From: Podospora pseudoanserina
Lineage: Eukaryota; Ascomycota; Sordariomycetes; Sordariales; Podosporaceae
Assembly: GCF_035222485.1 (NCBI RefSeq)
Contig: NC_085920.1
Span: forward strand, 8,232,001-8,296,000
Reading direction: 5' to 3'
DNA: 64,000 bases
Part shown: piece by piece, positions 49,308 to 63,944 of the stretch
Position numbering within the stretch: the first letter of the stretch is position 1
Layout of the letters: each line of letters opens with the position of its first letter
The notes under the pieces: model-generated
Told to the model about the DNA's origin: nothing
Database searches by the model: none
The model's input: the letters and a program-made list of their open reading frames with translations, nothing else
Program-made: the position numbers and the translations under genes

Positions 49308-52300
49308 CTAAACCTCCATCAAAACCTCACCCTCATCCAGCAAATCCACCACCTTCTTCAGATTCCCAATCAAGCTCCTCCCCAACCCAACAAGCAACAA
49401 CTTCTCCGCATTCGCCGGCAACCCCAAATACGTAGGCGGCTCTCTCTCAGGCAGCCTTTGGATCCACCCCATAAACTCCTGGAGGGACGTTCCGCTGGGA
49501 ACAACCAGCTCCTCGCTCCCCGTCTCGGGCGTGCCCTCGACAAGCTTGTGACCAATATCAAACGCGGCCGGGGTCAAGAAAGTAGACACGATCTGCCGCA
49601 GCATGTTCATGTCCCCTTCGTCGTCAATCTTGCCTCCGTAGGTTTCTGTGATCAAGTACCGGATCATGTCCCAGGGAATGTTGGTCGGCGCAATGTTGGT
49701 GCGGTTTTGTGCGGCGACGTCGATCCAAGTGTCAATGACAAAGGCGGAGCATTCGTACTATTTTCCATGTTAGTGTCCTGTCAATTTCCAGCAAAAGTTG
49801 TTCGGAGGGACTTACATCAGCATCGTTGAACTCCCAGAACCCCTTCCAACCCAGATTGGGGGCATACCGGAGCCTCTCCTGCACCACAGCATGCAGGAAC
49901 GACAGCAACAGATACAGTCGCGTTCTCTCCACAGGTGACTTGACGCTCCTTGTGCTCAGCGAGCCCATCGAGTCCTTCATATTGGCCCTCACACCAGCAG
50001 GCTGCTCGTACATCAACACTCGGGATGCTCTCAGCAGGTTAACAGGAATCTTTGGCGAAGACTCCATAGACAGGAACAGTCTAAACTCTGGGTTCGGGTT
50101 CAGGCTCTCCATCCGCTTCTCAAGTGACTGAAGCCAAGTAGGAGCCAAGTGGACGTTCTTGATGAGGACCCAAGAGCCGGTCTGGGCAGCATTGCTGATA
50201 GCCTTGTCCGCACTGGCCAGACCTTCGTTGGAACCCATGGCAATGTTGGTGCAGCGGACACGCATGCGCTCAACCAGACTGTCAACCTTGTAAGAGGCGT
50301 CAAAGCCAGGGCTAGAGACAAGGGAAATGGGGCGAGTAGCAGAAACCTGATCGACAGTCTGCTTGAGATCCTCGACAATGTCAAACAGATCATTGCCAAA
50401 CACCAATGTTACAAACCGTTCGGCAGTAGGGACGAACCGATCAAGACGGAAAAGCTTGACCAAGAGCAGCGATATGAGAGCGCGATCCGTCTCAGCAACA
50501 CTGTCATCCCAGATCTTGGGCACGAAGTTCTCAGCAAGCTCCTCCGAAAGAAACTTGTCCCAGTCCGCCTCAGGCACATTCTCAATCTTGTCCTTCAGAG
50601 CAGTGATACGCCTGGCCCGAGCAAAGACCTCGTCCTTGGCGCCAATGTCAGTCGAGAGGTCCTTACCCTCCACCTTTTCATCAAGAATAACATCCAACAG
50701 GCCCTTGTCCATTTTGTAGGGCGATGCCTGAGCAAGCAGCATGGCAAGCGTGATCCTGTCCTTTTGCAACAGACCCAGAGCAGTTCGCTTGAAGGCAGCC
50801 ACGAAGAGATCCTTGACAATGATATCTCTCCTGACGTTATGATTCTGCTCTCCCTCCAAGTGCGGGTTGCCGTGCAAGACCGAGTGGAAGATATCCAGGA
50901 AATACTGCAGCGAGAACTGATAGAAGTGATTGATGTAGTGCAGCTGCTCGAGGACAGCAAAGACAGCACTGCAAGATCTGGCAATGATGTTGTACTGCAG
51001 CGTAATCTCCTCCACCTCGGCCATAACACCCTCGGTGTTGCTCATCTTGGTTGAAATCTCGGCCGCCTCCGTCTTGAGAGTCTCGAGTGTCTCGATGACA
51101 TTGTCATCATCCAGTATATTGCCACGAGATTCGTTGAGCGCTTGCAGCAGACGCTTCTCAAGCTGTCGAAGATGAACCTTGAACTCTCCTTGTAACTTGA
51201 TGAGGTTGGAACGACGCTCATCAACATCAGGACGCTCAGACTTGAGCACCTCAGCCAAAGACTGGGTTTGCAAACTGCTCTGAGTGACAGTAAAGTTGAC
51301 AAACGTCGTCCGCGAGCAGATATCAGGAGCAAAGGTGGCCGAAGGATCCCGCGTGGAAAGGTAAATCTTGAACGCAGGCGAGAAATCGATCTGCTGCTTT
51401 CCAAGCTGGATCAGCACACGACCACCAGTCTTTTGGTACTCCTTATTGAGCACATGATTGAGCACAGGGTCGAGATGTTCGGCATCCTGGATGAGGATCG
51501 GGTTACCGAAACGGAGAGAACTCTCGAGCTGCTTGGTGAATGAATCATCCAAGAAGCTGGTCACGGTAAGCCGGCGGTCCTTGCACTCGCGCTGCAAGAA
51601 CTCAGTGACACGGCCCGAGGGGTCGATGATGAGCGGGTACCGGTTGAAGCGCTGCAAGATGATGGCGTTTTCTGTGCACAGGTCGTCCACAGGCAGCGTG
51701 TTGGCCTGCCAGCTGAGCCTCTCATCGGCCGTCGAGAGGTATTCCGTGACAGGATTATGCTGCTTGAATTGAATACCACTGAGATGCAGCTGGTGCAGCC
51801 AATCCTCCATCATCGATTTTCTGAACACCTGGTCATAGAGACCGCTGTACGCCAAGAAAGCAGCAGCAACCAACACATCGCCCACCAGTGTGCTGATCTG
51901 CGTCTCGAACGACTTGCTGCCCTCCTCCCAGCGTGTCCTCTCACTCGACAAGCTATCAAGCAGCTTGACACTGCGGTCGACCTTGAATTGCACCCTTGAC
52001 ATCTCCGACTTGATAGCCTGCGTCTCGCTGATCAACGACGCATACTCAACCTTGTAAGTGGCAATGCTAGCCTCGAGGTTTTCAATCGTCTGCTCGACCG
52101 CCTTGGCCTCAGCCTTGGTCTGGAGAGCCTGTTCCTCGAGCTGCCGCACTTCCTCTCTCAGCGGCCCAACACGGTCCAAGATCTCGGCGTACTGCACCTG
52201 CGCCTCAACCCACTGGACAAGCGGACCGCAAGCCTTGGAGGCACGGTTGACCTTCTCAAAGGTAAACTCGGGATTGGCCAAGAACTCGTTCCGCATCTTC

Positions 52301-55300
52301 ATCCTCAGCGCCTTGGTCATCTGCCTCTCATTGTCAAAGTTGATGATGCTGGCGATGAAATCATCACGACGGACAACAGCCTGAATCTGCTTCCAATCGT
52401 TGACCTTGTGACCAATCAATGTGCAGACTGAATCGAGCGCCAGCCTGACACCAGGTGGAGGCGCAGACATGGACCTGACTTCGGTAAGCTGGGGCTTCTT
52501 GATGTTGCCGACACTAGCCTTGGCCGCCTCAACAGCTGGTTCGGCCTTGGCTAAATCCTCCAACACAAACTTCTTGCGAGAAGCAACCTCAGCCTCCTGC
52601 TTCCCAAGCGCAACCTGAATCTCTAACGAAGCATTCTTCCTCTGCTCAGCCTCACGCTGATCGGCAACCATCCTCTGCAGCTTCTCATTGGCCTCCGCAT
52701 CCTTCTGCTCAAGTTGGGCCTTCTTCTCCGCCAGACTGACCCTCAAATCCCGAACCTTATCGACCGTATCTCTCAGCTTCTCCAACCCAACATTCAAATG
52801 CCTCTGTTGCTCCTCCAAATCTTCTCTCTTCTCATTGTACAGCTTGACATACTGCGCCACAAAGTCCAGGAAATGTCTCGGAGTAAGGAAAGTGACCTTG
52901 CCCTGCTGCTTGAGGAGCTTGCTGTTGAACCGCTGCAACGAGTAGTGAATATACACCATGGAGTTGACGACCGCCTCTCTGTGCGACGGCGGCAGGTTAA
53001 GACTGCGGTACGCCACAGGAATTGTATCGGGAGCAGCCCAGTTTGACCTGTCCAAGTCCACAGAGTGCGTGAGCTCATGACCGACCTGGAACAAGGCCTG
53101 ATCGGACCAGTCACCGAACCAGTTGAGCACGCAACGGTTGAACAGCGCAGGCGACGTCGCAGCCTTGGAACCCAAACCATCCTCCGGCGGGTTCATGGTG
53201 AACACCACGTGCAAGTTCTTGACAATCTGCCCCGTGAACCACTTGTACAGCTCCTCCTGTGAATCCAACAACAACCCCTGTCGCTGAGCACCCTCCTTGC
53301 AAGCCGTCATCAACGCAGCCAAATCATCACCCTCAAACAGACCCGGCACCTCAGCATTGGCCAACAGAGTATTCATCCTCTCCAGGAAACCCGAATCCAG
53401 CACATTCGACTCGTCCATAATGAAGCACATCTTCTCCCCCTTGCAGCCGCACCTCCTCAACACCTCCCTCAGATCCTCATCAAAGTCTTCCGCCGAGTAC
53501 TTGCCATGAACCTTGATCTGGAACACCTTCAAGCCATTCATCCAAGCCACGAACCTAGACAGCGTAGTCTTGCCACTACCGCTGACACCAATAAGAATAA
53601 GATGTCCCTGCGGCTGTCTGAACACACGATCAATGCGCAGCACGTGCTCCAAGACGTCATTGAACAGGATAAGCGGGACATCGACCTCTTCTTCGCAAAA
53701 GGTCTTGAGTCTGGCCTTGACGAAGTCGCGAAGCTGCTCGCGGTCAACAGGCACATAGTTCTTTGAGAGCCAATTGGAGAACAGGATTGGTCCACCAAGC
53801 GCCTTTTGCTCATCAATGGTGGGGAAATACTCCATGGCGATTCTGCGGACAGCATCATCGGTCCATTTGCGCTCCTCTTCGGCAACCAGACGATCTTGGA
53901 ACAGGCGCAACGCTTCATGGGCCCAAATTCGGATGAGACCTTCCACTGACAACGTCTCCAGCGGCCGAATAGCCTCATACACACCGCGCACCCATCTGGT
54001 GAGTTCACGAGGACTGTAGACGTAATGGGGCTGAATCTTGGGTGTGAACCTCTGCTGTGACTCGAGATACAGCTTAACCATGGCCTGCGTGAGCGGCTCG
54101 GCATAGCCACGGAGCGAGGGAATGATCTTGAGAACCGCCGAGTTGAAGGTGCCATAAATCTGCATGAGCGAGACCTCGCCAGGGTAATCAACCATGATAA
54201 GGGGAGCATGTCTCAGGAAACGGGGACCCATCGGGGTACGGCCAGCATCAGTAGGCGGGTTGCAAGCACCGACGAACTGGATGCGGTCAAGGGTGACCCA
54301 GGACTTGTCCGAAGTCCTCCAGAAGCCGTTGTGTTCGACGAGCTGACGGAGGAAAGAAATTGCACGTTGAGTACCGTACTTGTCGGGGGCGGGCAAGTTG
54401 ATTTCGTCGCAGAAGATGACAAGCCAGCGGCCAATTTGTGTGGGCGAAAGCATGACTCCGTTAAGCGTCTTCTTGTACTCGCAATATTGCTCAAACGTCT
54501 TGATCAGCAAGTCAGGCGTCGTCGCGCTAGAAAAGTTGAGGCCGACGACTTCCATGTTGGGAAGCTTGCGGAGGGCGCTGAACAGCGTCATTGTTTTACC
54601 GGAACCAGGAGGACCGCACAGCAACAGAGGCTTATGCTCAGCAAGCCACGAGTAGAGAACATCCTCATGGCGAACAGTGTCCAGCGTGGGAATGACAACA
54701 TCCGTCTGCGTGACCGAGTGAGTGTTGACTTCGATGGTAGGTACCTGGTTCTGCCAAGGTGTCCATTCAGCCTTGGGCAACGACACGTCAAAGTCGATGA
54801 GCGAGTTTGTGTTGTCCAGAGGAGGGGAGCCGAAGCTGGCCAGACCAGCAACCTTGTCACCAAACTGCTTGCGGTCATTCAATGGGCAATCACCCGTCAA
54901 AGCCCAGACGAGTGCCAGCAAAAGCTTCTTGGAGATGTAATTCTCAACCTGCTCAGGCTCCAGAGGGAAGTCGACATGCTGGCTGTTGTACTCGATGATA
55001 TCGCGAACAGCCTTGTTCAGCAGAGAGAACATGGTGTTAAGGACACGAGCAATGGTGAACTCCATGATGTGATTGAAGCCCTCAGCTTGCTGTAGCGCTT
55101 CATTGATGAAGTTATCAGTCGTGAGATAGGCCTGTAGCAAGTCGGCTGCCTGAGCCTGAACAGCAAGAGATTTGGCCGAGCTCTGCCCAGTAGCGACAGC
55201 ATCCTCATCCAGATCCTCGAACGCAACAGACCGCAGCGTCTCAATATAGTTGGTGACCAGCATGTTCGGGGTGACCGTATCCTCACTGAACCAGACCATA

Positions 55301-58300
55301 CCGCAGCGGCTGACAGTGGCGAGGGTGGCATACTTGAGATTCTCCACCTCAAACATGATGCGGACATTGGGTGGCAGGTTGAGACGCTCACCGTTGGGCA
55401 GCGTGAGAAGCTTGTTGTCGTCGAGCACGCTGTTCAAGTTTTCAACCCACTCGGGATCGACATCGCCATCGAACACAATCCAGTGACGCTTTGTGTCCTC
55501 ACCACGCAGGTTGTCGACAATCTTGCGCAGGATACTCGTGAACAGACCATCGGTCCACTCTCTGGTAGTCGAATCGAGGTTTCCGTACAGCGCTTCCTTG
55601 GACATGACCTTGCTGTCGATGACATGGGACACACCCTCCACATTCTCAACCTGCTGTAACGCATCCAAGAGCAGCCTCCAAGCAGAAGACTTGCCCGAAC
55701 CAGCACTACCGACCATCATGACACCGTGGTGAATGCCCTGGATCTGGTACAGCTGCAGCACCTTGGTCATCCAAGTATCGTTGACAACCAGCTGCCTCTC
55801 CGCAGCCAACCGCTGAATCGCCCCCCGAAGCTTCTCCAGGCTGGCAGGAACATATTTGACTCCAGGGAAGCAAGTCTCCTCAATGCCCATCATAATCTCC
55901 ACATCCGATTTGATTAGCTTGGGCGCAATGGTCTCCCGGATACTTTGCACAAGAATTTCAGGCTCAACGACCTCCTCCGAGCCTAGCTCTCCCTCCTGCG
56001 TCAAGCGAGCACGCTTCAGCCCGCCAGAACTGACAAGCACACTCTTGAGCGCACGAAGACCAAAGTCGTAATGAGCTTGCTTGGACAGCTTCTGCGAGCA
56101 CTGATCGAAAAATGGAACAGTGTGCTTCGACAGCTGCTTGGCCTGGCTGAAACCCTGCGAGTACAACATGACCTCGGCAATGAGCTCCTTGTCTGGCTTG
56201 GACATGGCAACACTCCTGAACAGCTTCTTCAAGTTGTCTGGCAAGTTGGAACGACCAGCATAGCCAGGGTTCATGGTGATAAAGATACCCGTGTTGGCGT
56301 TCACCTTCAGCTGGCGACCAACGAGTTCAATCTGAGCCTTGTCGTCTTCAGCACCTTGCTTCAGACCAAGCTGGATATTCTGAATCTGCTGAGAGACGGC
56401 AGACAAAATCCTCTCCTCCAGACGGTTGAACTCATCGAAACAACCCCAAGCGCCGACCTGGCAGATACCAAGGAAGATGCGACCCATGGCCTGGAAATCA
56501 AACGTGTCGTCACAGCAAAACACCAAAGTGAACCGACCGAGCTGGACACCGAGAGCCTTGACGGATTCTGTCTTGCCCGTACCGGCAGGACCATAAGGCG
56601 AGCCACCCAAGCGTTGGCAAAGAGCCTGGGTGAGGGTAAGGAAACATCTATCCGTGAGAGGAGTGCGGACAAGCCTCTCAGGAACACCAAGATACTCAAA
56701 GCCGTAGTTGAGCTTGGCGTTGGCCATCTTGATGTGCAGACGCTGTAAGAAGTCTCCCTCAGGTGTGTACACATACCGCATCTGAAGAAGCCACAGGTAG
56801 TGTGTGTTGGAGCTGGCGTTGACCTTGATTAACCTCTCAATGACATCCCGCTGGTGAACACACTCGGTGATAAGCTGCTCGCATGTCTTCCTCAGCAGCA
56901 CCTCCAGATCACCCAGGACCGTATCAGCAAGCAGGCGAAGAACTTGGACCTCACGCTCAAAGAGCGCTGGCAGACTCTGGCCGCCCTCAGCAAGCGCCTG
57001 CTCAACCGCAGTAGTCCAGACAGCCTGAGTGGCAAGCACAACAATCTGACTGGGATACGCCGTCATGAACTTGTTGAGCGCCTCCCGGTTGATCTCACCG
57101 TTGTTGAAGATAGGAGTGAAGTCCTCGACAGCCTCAGCCAACAGCTCAGCAAGCGTAGCCTTCATGCCATTCTCCAACAAGGCCAACCAATCATTGATCT
57201 TGGGCGTCTTGACAAGGTTAATCTCCTTCTTGAGACGAACCACCTCTCCTTCTTTTGATGTGAAGCCAGTGATAACACCTTCCTCCTCCATAGTCAGACC
57301 GTTAAGACCAGCAAACATCTTCTTGAAGTGCTTGGCAATGCGCATGGTGTCATTGCTATTACCGATCATCTCCAGCAAGTCTTCGTCACCGACAAAGTAA
57401 AAGCGCGGGAATGAGACACGCTCCTTCTCGAGGTACTCACCAAGCGCCTTCTGAATCTTGTTGAGCAGCTCAGCCAGACGCTCGAGAGACTTTTGCACAT
57501 TGGGAATGTTGAGAACATCCAACACATTGGGCTGCTTGTACACCTTCTTCATCACAGCCGAGAACTCGCTGTTGATGTTCTGGAAGCGAGAAGACTCGAT
57601 GGGGAGCAGGTGCTTGATATCGGCATTGCCGGTGAACACACCCTCGAGGTACACCCACTGGCGCTGCACATCAATCCAGACGTCAAACAAAACGTGCACA
57701 CGGTTCAGCTTGTCCTCCCAAGCAGTGGCCTCCTCCTCGAACTCCTTGTAATAAGGTGAATGCCTCATGGCCTGCAGCGAATTGAGATTCTCACTGCATT
57801 TAGCAAACAAATCATCCCAGCCACGGATGAGACGGCACTTGTTCTGGTAATTGACGAGCTCGAGTCCGTAGCCAGTCCAGGTCTCGCGGACTTGCTTCAA
57901 GAACTCCTCCAGCGCCATTTCTCCCTGCGCCTGGATAATGATGTCCTTGACGATGACCTCGGTCGCCACCAGGTTGAGGTCCCACACGTCACCCAGCGTC
58001 ATTGAGACAGGTGAGTACCGCTTGCCAGGCTTGATCTGCTTGTAGATTTTGATCCAGTGTCTGTCACGAACAGCTTCAGACTTGAGCTCAGCCAGCATGG
58101 GGTTGACCTTCATGAACTGACGGAGGATGTTCTGGATGTGCTCGAAAGCGGCATACTGGCGCATCCTGCTGGGCATATCCTTGGTCATCTTGATCAAGTT
58201 GTCGATAGAGGACCGGATCTTTCTTGGCTGGACGCTGTTCCACAGAATCTCGCGCAGCTCATTAAGGTTCTTCCAGATGGTGGAGAGTGACGCCCAGACA

Positions 58301-61300
58301 GACTTGAAGTCCTGAACTTCTTCAAGAATCACGCCGAGAGACGTGTCAGGAGTGGCGGGCAGGTCGAGAGCCTCCTTGGCCTTCGCAACCATGGCCGAGT
58401 CATCCTGCAGCTTGGTGATACGAGTTTCAAAGGTGCTGAGGGTAGCAGAAGCAACATCGGGGGCAATGGTACCCGAGACAGGCTTCTCTTCGTTCCACTG
58501 AACGGCAACCTCGTTGATCTTGTCGATAACCACCTTGTCTTCGGCAATGATCTTGGCACGGAGCGCGTCGGTCTGGTCTTGCACAATCTTGGACTTGCGG
58601 GCGAGCAACTCATTGAGCATATCCCACATGCCATCCACTTGCTCAGCATGCAGCCAGTCATTAGGGAACTGATAGCGCTGGCGCACGAGGGTTGACTCTC
58701 CCTGCCTGAAGGTCTCCACCTCAGGCGCCCAGAGCTTCACCTGGCGCTTGCAGGTTTGGACAATGGTGATGAACTGCACAGCCTCGGCCGTGGAGTTGGC
58801 CGCCATAGCCTGGCCCTCGAGGTCCTTACGAGCCTTCTCAATCTCGGCGTGAACCTCGCGCATGCGAGTGCCGAGCCGGCTGGCAAACTTCATGAGAATG
58901 TCATGCTGCCATTGGTCGTACTTCGCATTGACCTTCGTCTGAACTTGGTCATAGTCGATGGTGATATGGCCAAAGGAACGGCTGACCTCGGTGGTGTCAA
59001 AGGTCTGGCGCGTCTTTCTGATTTCTTGGAGAAGCTGAAGCCATCTCGACAGTTGGTCGCCGAGAACATCATACACATGCTCCGACTGGAGATCCCACAA
59101 AGACTGGAATTGCAGCCATTTGTCGACATAGGCGCCAATCTCACGAATCTTTTTCTCGACTGACGTCTGCACACGCAAGAGAGCATCCGTGCACTCACTA
59201 GGCAGGTCGTCAAAGCGCGCTTCGTCCTCTACCGTCGTGCTGATGGTCATCTGGTACCGGGTGGCCTTGATCTTCTTCAGGTTGCAAATGACACCGATCC
59301 ACTCTTGCAACTGGGAAAACCAGCTTGCTCTAGCAAACTCAAGAGGCGGGTCCAGATAGATGACTTGGTTCCGCATGGTGATCTCGTGAATGAGCTTCTT
59401 GATGACAGGAACATCAGTCTTGGGGGCGTTGACAGTCTCGAGTGTTCTCTTCCGATCACTCCTGTCATCCAAGTACTCGTCCTCAAAGGCCTCAATCCAA
59501 GCCTGAACAGCATGCTGAAGACGGGCGAGAAGGATGGCCTTGATTTGCTTGTTCATGCGATCCACCCAGAAGCCAAGGTTAACATACTGCTCCAAGTTGA
59601 GTGTATCAACGGCTGTCTGAATGGCAGTCAGCCGGCCCTCAAATTCCTTGACTTCATAAGGGCACTTCTCCAGTTCCGCAAGCGCTTTTTCCACCGATCC
59701 ATGAATGTTGGCCAGCTGAAGGGTCTTGGTCTGGAGGAGGGATACTGCTAGGGCGAAATCCTTGACAAACTTGACATGCTTGCTCTCTCCGTTCTTGGTG
59801 TAATTGCTGTCAATGGCACTCTGCGCGTGGTTCTTAAAATGCACTTCGTACGTATTGACAAACGATTCCCACCTCAGAGAGATTCCCTTGGCGATCAAGA
59901 GATACACCCCTTCGCGGTAACCGCTGAGCAGCACCGAAACCTCAGACATGTCATTGATCTGGCGGTTGGTCTGCGCAAACGTCCTAACGCTTTCCATGAG
60001 ACTGACAGCATAGGGATACACTCGCTTGGCCTCCTTTGCGACATTGTTGACTGAGTGGGGAACTGGGAAGCTGAGCCAGACCAAGTTCCTAGTCTCCTTG
60101 AAGAGGGCGATGACTTGAGCGTCGAAATTGACTGCGAGCTCCAGCACATTTCCGGCGGAGCGGATCCTGTTAATGTTGAACAAGAGACCCGAGATCGTGA
60201 TCTGCTTCCGCTGCACATCATGCAACCAGGCCTCGAAGATAGGCCGAGTATCGAGCTTCTTGCGGAACAAATCACCTTCGGCTTGGAGTCTTTGACCCTC
60301 GGCATGCATAGCCCAATCAGCACCGAGAACATCCTCCACCTTCTTCATGTATGTGTCAAGCTGCCGCTCAATCTGCCGAGCCCAAATGATGGCTCCGGAA
60401 ACAGGAGGAAGATCGTGAAGCTGGGCCATGGCGTGTGCCTCTGAGTGACCATACTGCTGCTTGAACCGCTCGTGCAAGGCGGTGATGGCCTGTTTGACGT
60501 TGTCGATAAGCTGGGTCTGATACTCGGCGATAGCACCGCGAATCTTGGGGCGCACAAAAAGGGCGTTGAACTTGGAAAAGACACGGAACATCTCGTTGGC
60601 ATTCTTCGCAGTCGCCAACCGGTCGCGAAGACGGGCGATGATGGAGTTTTCGACGCGGGACGTTCGCTCATTGTACGTGTTCTCGGCGCGAGCCCACTTG
60701 GCCGTGCCCTCAGGAGTGACATCAAGCAAGTCGACGTCTTTCAAGCCCTCCCAGGCTTGCTTCACCTCCTCAACGGCGTCAACGTCACCAATCTCCTCCA
60801 CCACGACCGTGCCGTTGGCACCCTCTGAGACACCATTCACATCGGTCTTGGGCCCAAGAACATTGACGATAGTCCGCTGCAGCTGCTCGTGGTTGGCACG
60901 GAACGTGGCTACATATTTAAGACGAGCCTGCAGGTCGCCGTGCCTAGGGTTGATCTTGATGGGAATAAACCTCTCGTTTCGACGACGTGTAACATCACGA
61001 GCCACGTTGGTGAATTCCTTGATGCTGTCATCCCAGACTCTGAAGATGGAATCGGCCTGCTTGATAACCCGGCTGAACTCCTGGTAGTCGAGCTTGACAA
61101 GCTCCAGGCCTGGCAACAGGCGGTGGAGAGCCTCGTCCAAATCGGCCGAGATAGCCCCGACAAGCGGAAGGGCGCGATGAATTGGGTAGGGACAGATCCT
61201 AAGCTTCTTGTTCAAGTGAGCAAAAATTTGGCCAACCGAATCTTCCACTTTCTGGAGGGTGGTAGCAGAGAGCAGTTCATCAAGGGGAAAGTCCCGCATG

Positions 61301-62475
61301 AGCTGATTGTATTTTTGCACCTTTTCCATCGCCTCTTTCAGACCAGTGTCTGCGGTAAAACTGACTGTAGCCTGGAAACGTTTCGCATGCTTGAGAACCT
61401 CAAGGGTAAGCGTGACACCTTCGCTCCTAAGCTGGCTTTCGATGCCTTCCAATGCTGATTCCATGGAAAGCCAAAAGTTGATCTCCTGGTTAGCCGGGCC
61501 TGTGTTCGGGTCCCTCGTCATCTTAGTGATAACCTGGATCGACTTGATCCAGCTGTTTACCGTGGCCTGGAGATTGTTGAGAAAACCGCTGTCTGTCAGG
61601 AATTGCGCAGGAATCAGATCAATAGTAGGTTTCGTCTGCTTTTCTCTTGCCTGGTCGAGTGCGGCCTGCACAACAGGGTGGAAGGGCAGAGAAACCTCGG
61701 GGATCTCAACATTTTGCTGCAGATGGGACAAGCTGAGCTCGAGCTCGGTCCAGCGCTTCTTGGTGACAGGAATGCCAGTCTTTGCGTCTGCATCTGCGCG
61801 GCCTCTTCCAGTGCTGGCCGCCTGCTGCCGGCTCTTGGTGCTCGCATCAAAATATGGCGCCAGACCGTTATGAAGATAAAGTTGAAGAACCTCGTACGGG
61901 GAAGTGATGGAGCCCTGGTCACCAGCGTTCACCGCCGTGTAGGCCGGACCGGGAAGGTTGAGCATCTGGATCTGGGAGGTCAAGGGGATGGATGCGTCCA
62001 GAGGCTGTGCACGCTTCAGGATCACAAGAAAACCGACGGTGGTCGAGGTTGCAGACGAGGACATATCAGACGTAAGACTGTAGACATGCGTAGGTCCATC
62101 TGCACCGCTGTTAATCCTGGATTTTCGTGCCTCTTTCACCAAATCGATGTTCTGACCTTCAGAAATGACACTAACATCTTCCTCGATGAGGTCCTCCTCG
62201 ATAGGCTCCAACTCGACAATGTCCTTTTGAATGGTAAGGGCGACTTGTGTGTCCAAGGCCCATCGAGAGCATCGTTGCCAAGTATCCTGATACCGGGTTC
62301 CAGATAGCAAACTGCCGGGGGATTCAAGCTCCAGTCGAGTTGCGCCGAGCGTAGCTTGCAACAGTACAGCAATATGATCGATGACCCGAGCTACATCGAC
62401 AGAGGCAAAGGGCGTACCGCCGATGCCGTTCGAGGGGCCTGGGCTCGTGGCCGGGGGAGGCGTTGCCGCTTCCAT
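49308..62475 (-). CDS. ro-1: Cytoplasmic dynein heavy chain
   Basis: Two exons, 62475-49816 (12.66 kb) and 49757-49308, with one 58-nt intron (GTAAGT...CTAAC...ATAG), encode 4369 residues. The minus-end-directed microtubule motor moves nuclei, endosomes and vesicles toward spindle pole bodies in hyphae; Neurospora ro-1 and Aspergillus nudA are the orthologues. Order: tail (DHC N-terminal region, from about residue 240), linker, then AAA modules with P-loops GPAGTGKT (about 1962), GSAGSGKS (2256), GPPGSGKT (2621) and GVSGSGKT (2963). The stalk coiled coil starts near 3225 and the microtubule-binding tip lies near 3330-3380. AAA5, AAA6 and the C-terminal domain follow, ending [10 protein letters not shown]... 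LMEV. The start ATG has no in-frame upstream alternative and gives the usual short low-complexity N-terminus. Confidence 0.98.
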
Positions 62476-63944
62476 GTTTGTGTGGTAATTTTGATTTCCC
62501 CTCTTTTCGTTCGCGAAGCAAAGAGCGGGAGTTGGGTTGGAGGTAGTATTGGATTTGTTGACTTATGAAAAAGCCGATCTCATCGTTCGTTTTCTCGGAC
62601 GTCTTTCAGTTCGGGGCGGGGAGACAAATTACAAGCGTAAACGAAGCAATCGTGACTGGATGTGATCGGTGTGGCTTCCTGCAACAAAAAAAAGTAATCT
62701 TGGTGCAAACAAAATGCACAAACCGAGAAGAGAAGGCGGGAAAAAAGAGCGAAGGCCGTGATGGGGTATCTCAGGTTGCGGGTGATGGATGATTATTATC
62801 GCGAGCCTCCTCTGTCAGAGAAGATGATGTTGTGGCAAGGAGGAAGTCGTCGAGAATGGAGCATCTCTGAAAGGGAAGCTCGCTCCAGGGCCTGGTGTTT
62901 CCTCATCCACAACTCGACCCAATGATTGCCCGTTTGACGCGACTTCCCCGAATCCCTGTCGCGGATTGAGCATGGGGGCATGTGTCAGGGGCCCTGGATC
63001 CCTATGCGGTGGCTTGCGATCTGATTGGCCAACCCCTCATGCTGCGCGCTGCAGAAGCAACACCCACGCAACTGTCCCGCCGCCGACAAGGCCTGGCAGC
63101 TGTCGTTCGGCATTGAAAGTGCATACAGCTTTGTGGCATGTATCACTGGAATTAGAATGAAATGCGAGAGAAGAACGCTTCAGATTCATATAAGCAAACC
63201 ATATACCGAGACAGATCCCCTCCCCGCAACACAAGTAGAAATCTACTACAAACACAGCTTCATGTCCACATCAAAGTGTCACCTACTTGCCAGCACTGTA
63301 TTCTCGGTACATGTACATCTACCCATCTACTTATGAAATCGAGTCTCTTGCAAAAGTATTTGATCTGCAGCTTTACCGTCAGATGGCTCCCATCACCAGA
63401 GAAGCCCGAACGGTTTTACATGGGAATCAACACACAAGGGAGACACTCCCACTTAGGGGTAGGTATCCGGTTGCTATTTACACCCCCTTTGTGAAGGTGG
63501 TGTGACGTCTGGAGGTACACACATATCAAGTGTCACAGAGAAGCAGCACATCCTCAAGTGTCAAAAAAATGTCGTTTTATCCCGAGAACCGAAAACACCA
63601 TTCTTTCCCCTCCCACTTCGAGATCCCCATAACAACTATGCGCCAGCTGAAAATTAAGTCACCATAATAAATGCCCTCATACGTAAATCCCAGCACACAG
63701 GCCGGAATATGGATCCATCCGTCCATCCCATCTCATCCCTCATCAATCCCATTTCAACTCCACACCTGGACGCCTCATGCTTTGTTCGTGAAAAGCCGTT
63801 TCCCAAAACCATGCCCATGCCTTATGACCGACCAACCGCTCATGCTCGCCACATAACGTTCATCTTTTTTTCTCAAAAGAAACAATAAAAAAGGCTGGAA
63901 AATATGCTGAACCAGAGCAAAACGCCTTGACCGTCTCCAAAAAC
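62476..63944. other. Intergenic, dynein heavy-chain promoter side
   Basis: About 1.5 kb upstream of the minus-strand dynein gene. No gene is recognised and no open frame exceeds 110 codons. The core promoter could not be fixed. Confidence 0.45.

Noticed and set aside
53538-54209. Long open frames opposite or out of frame within the dynein gene (also 50149-51054 and 54208-55095)
   Set aside because: Shadow frames caused by strong codon bias in the dynein coding sequence. None has independent features.
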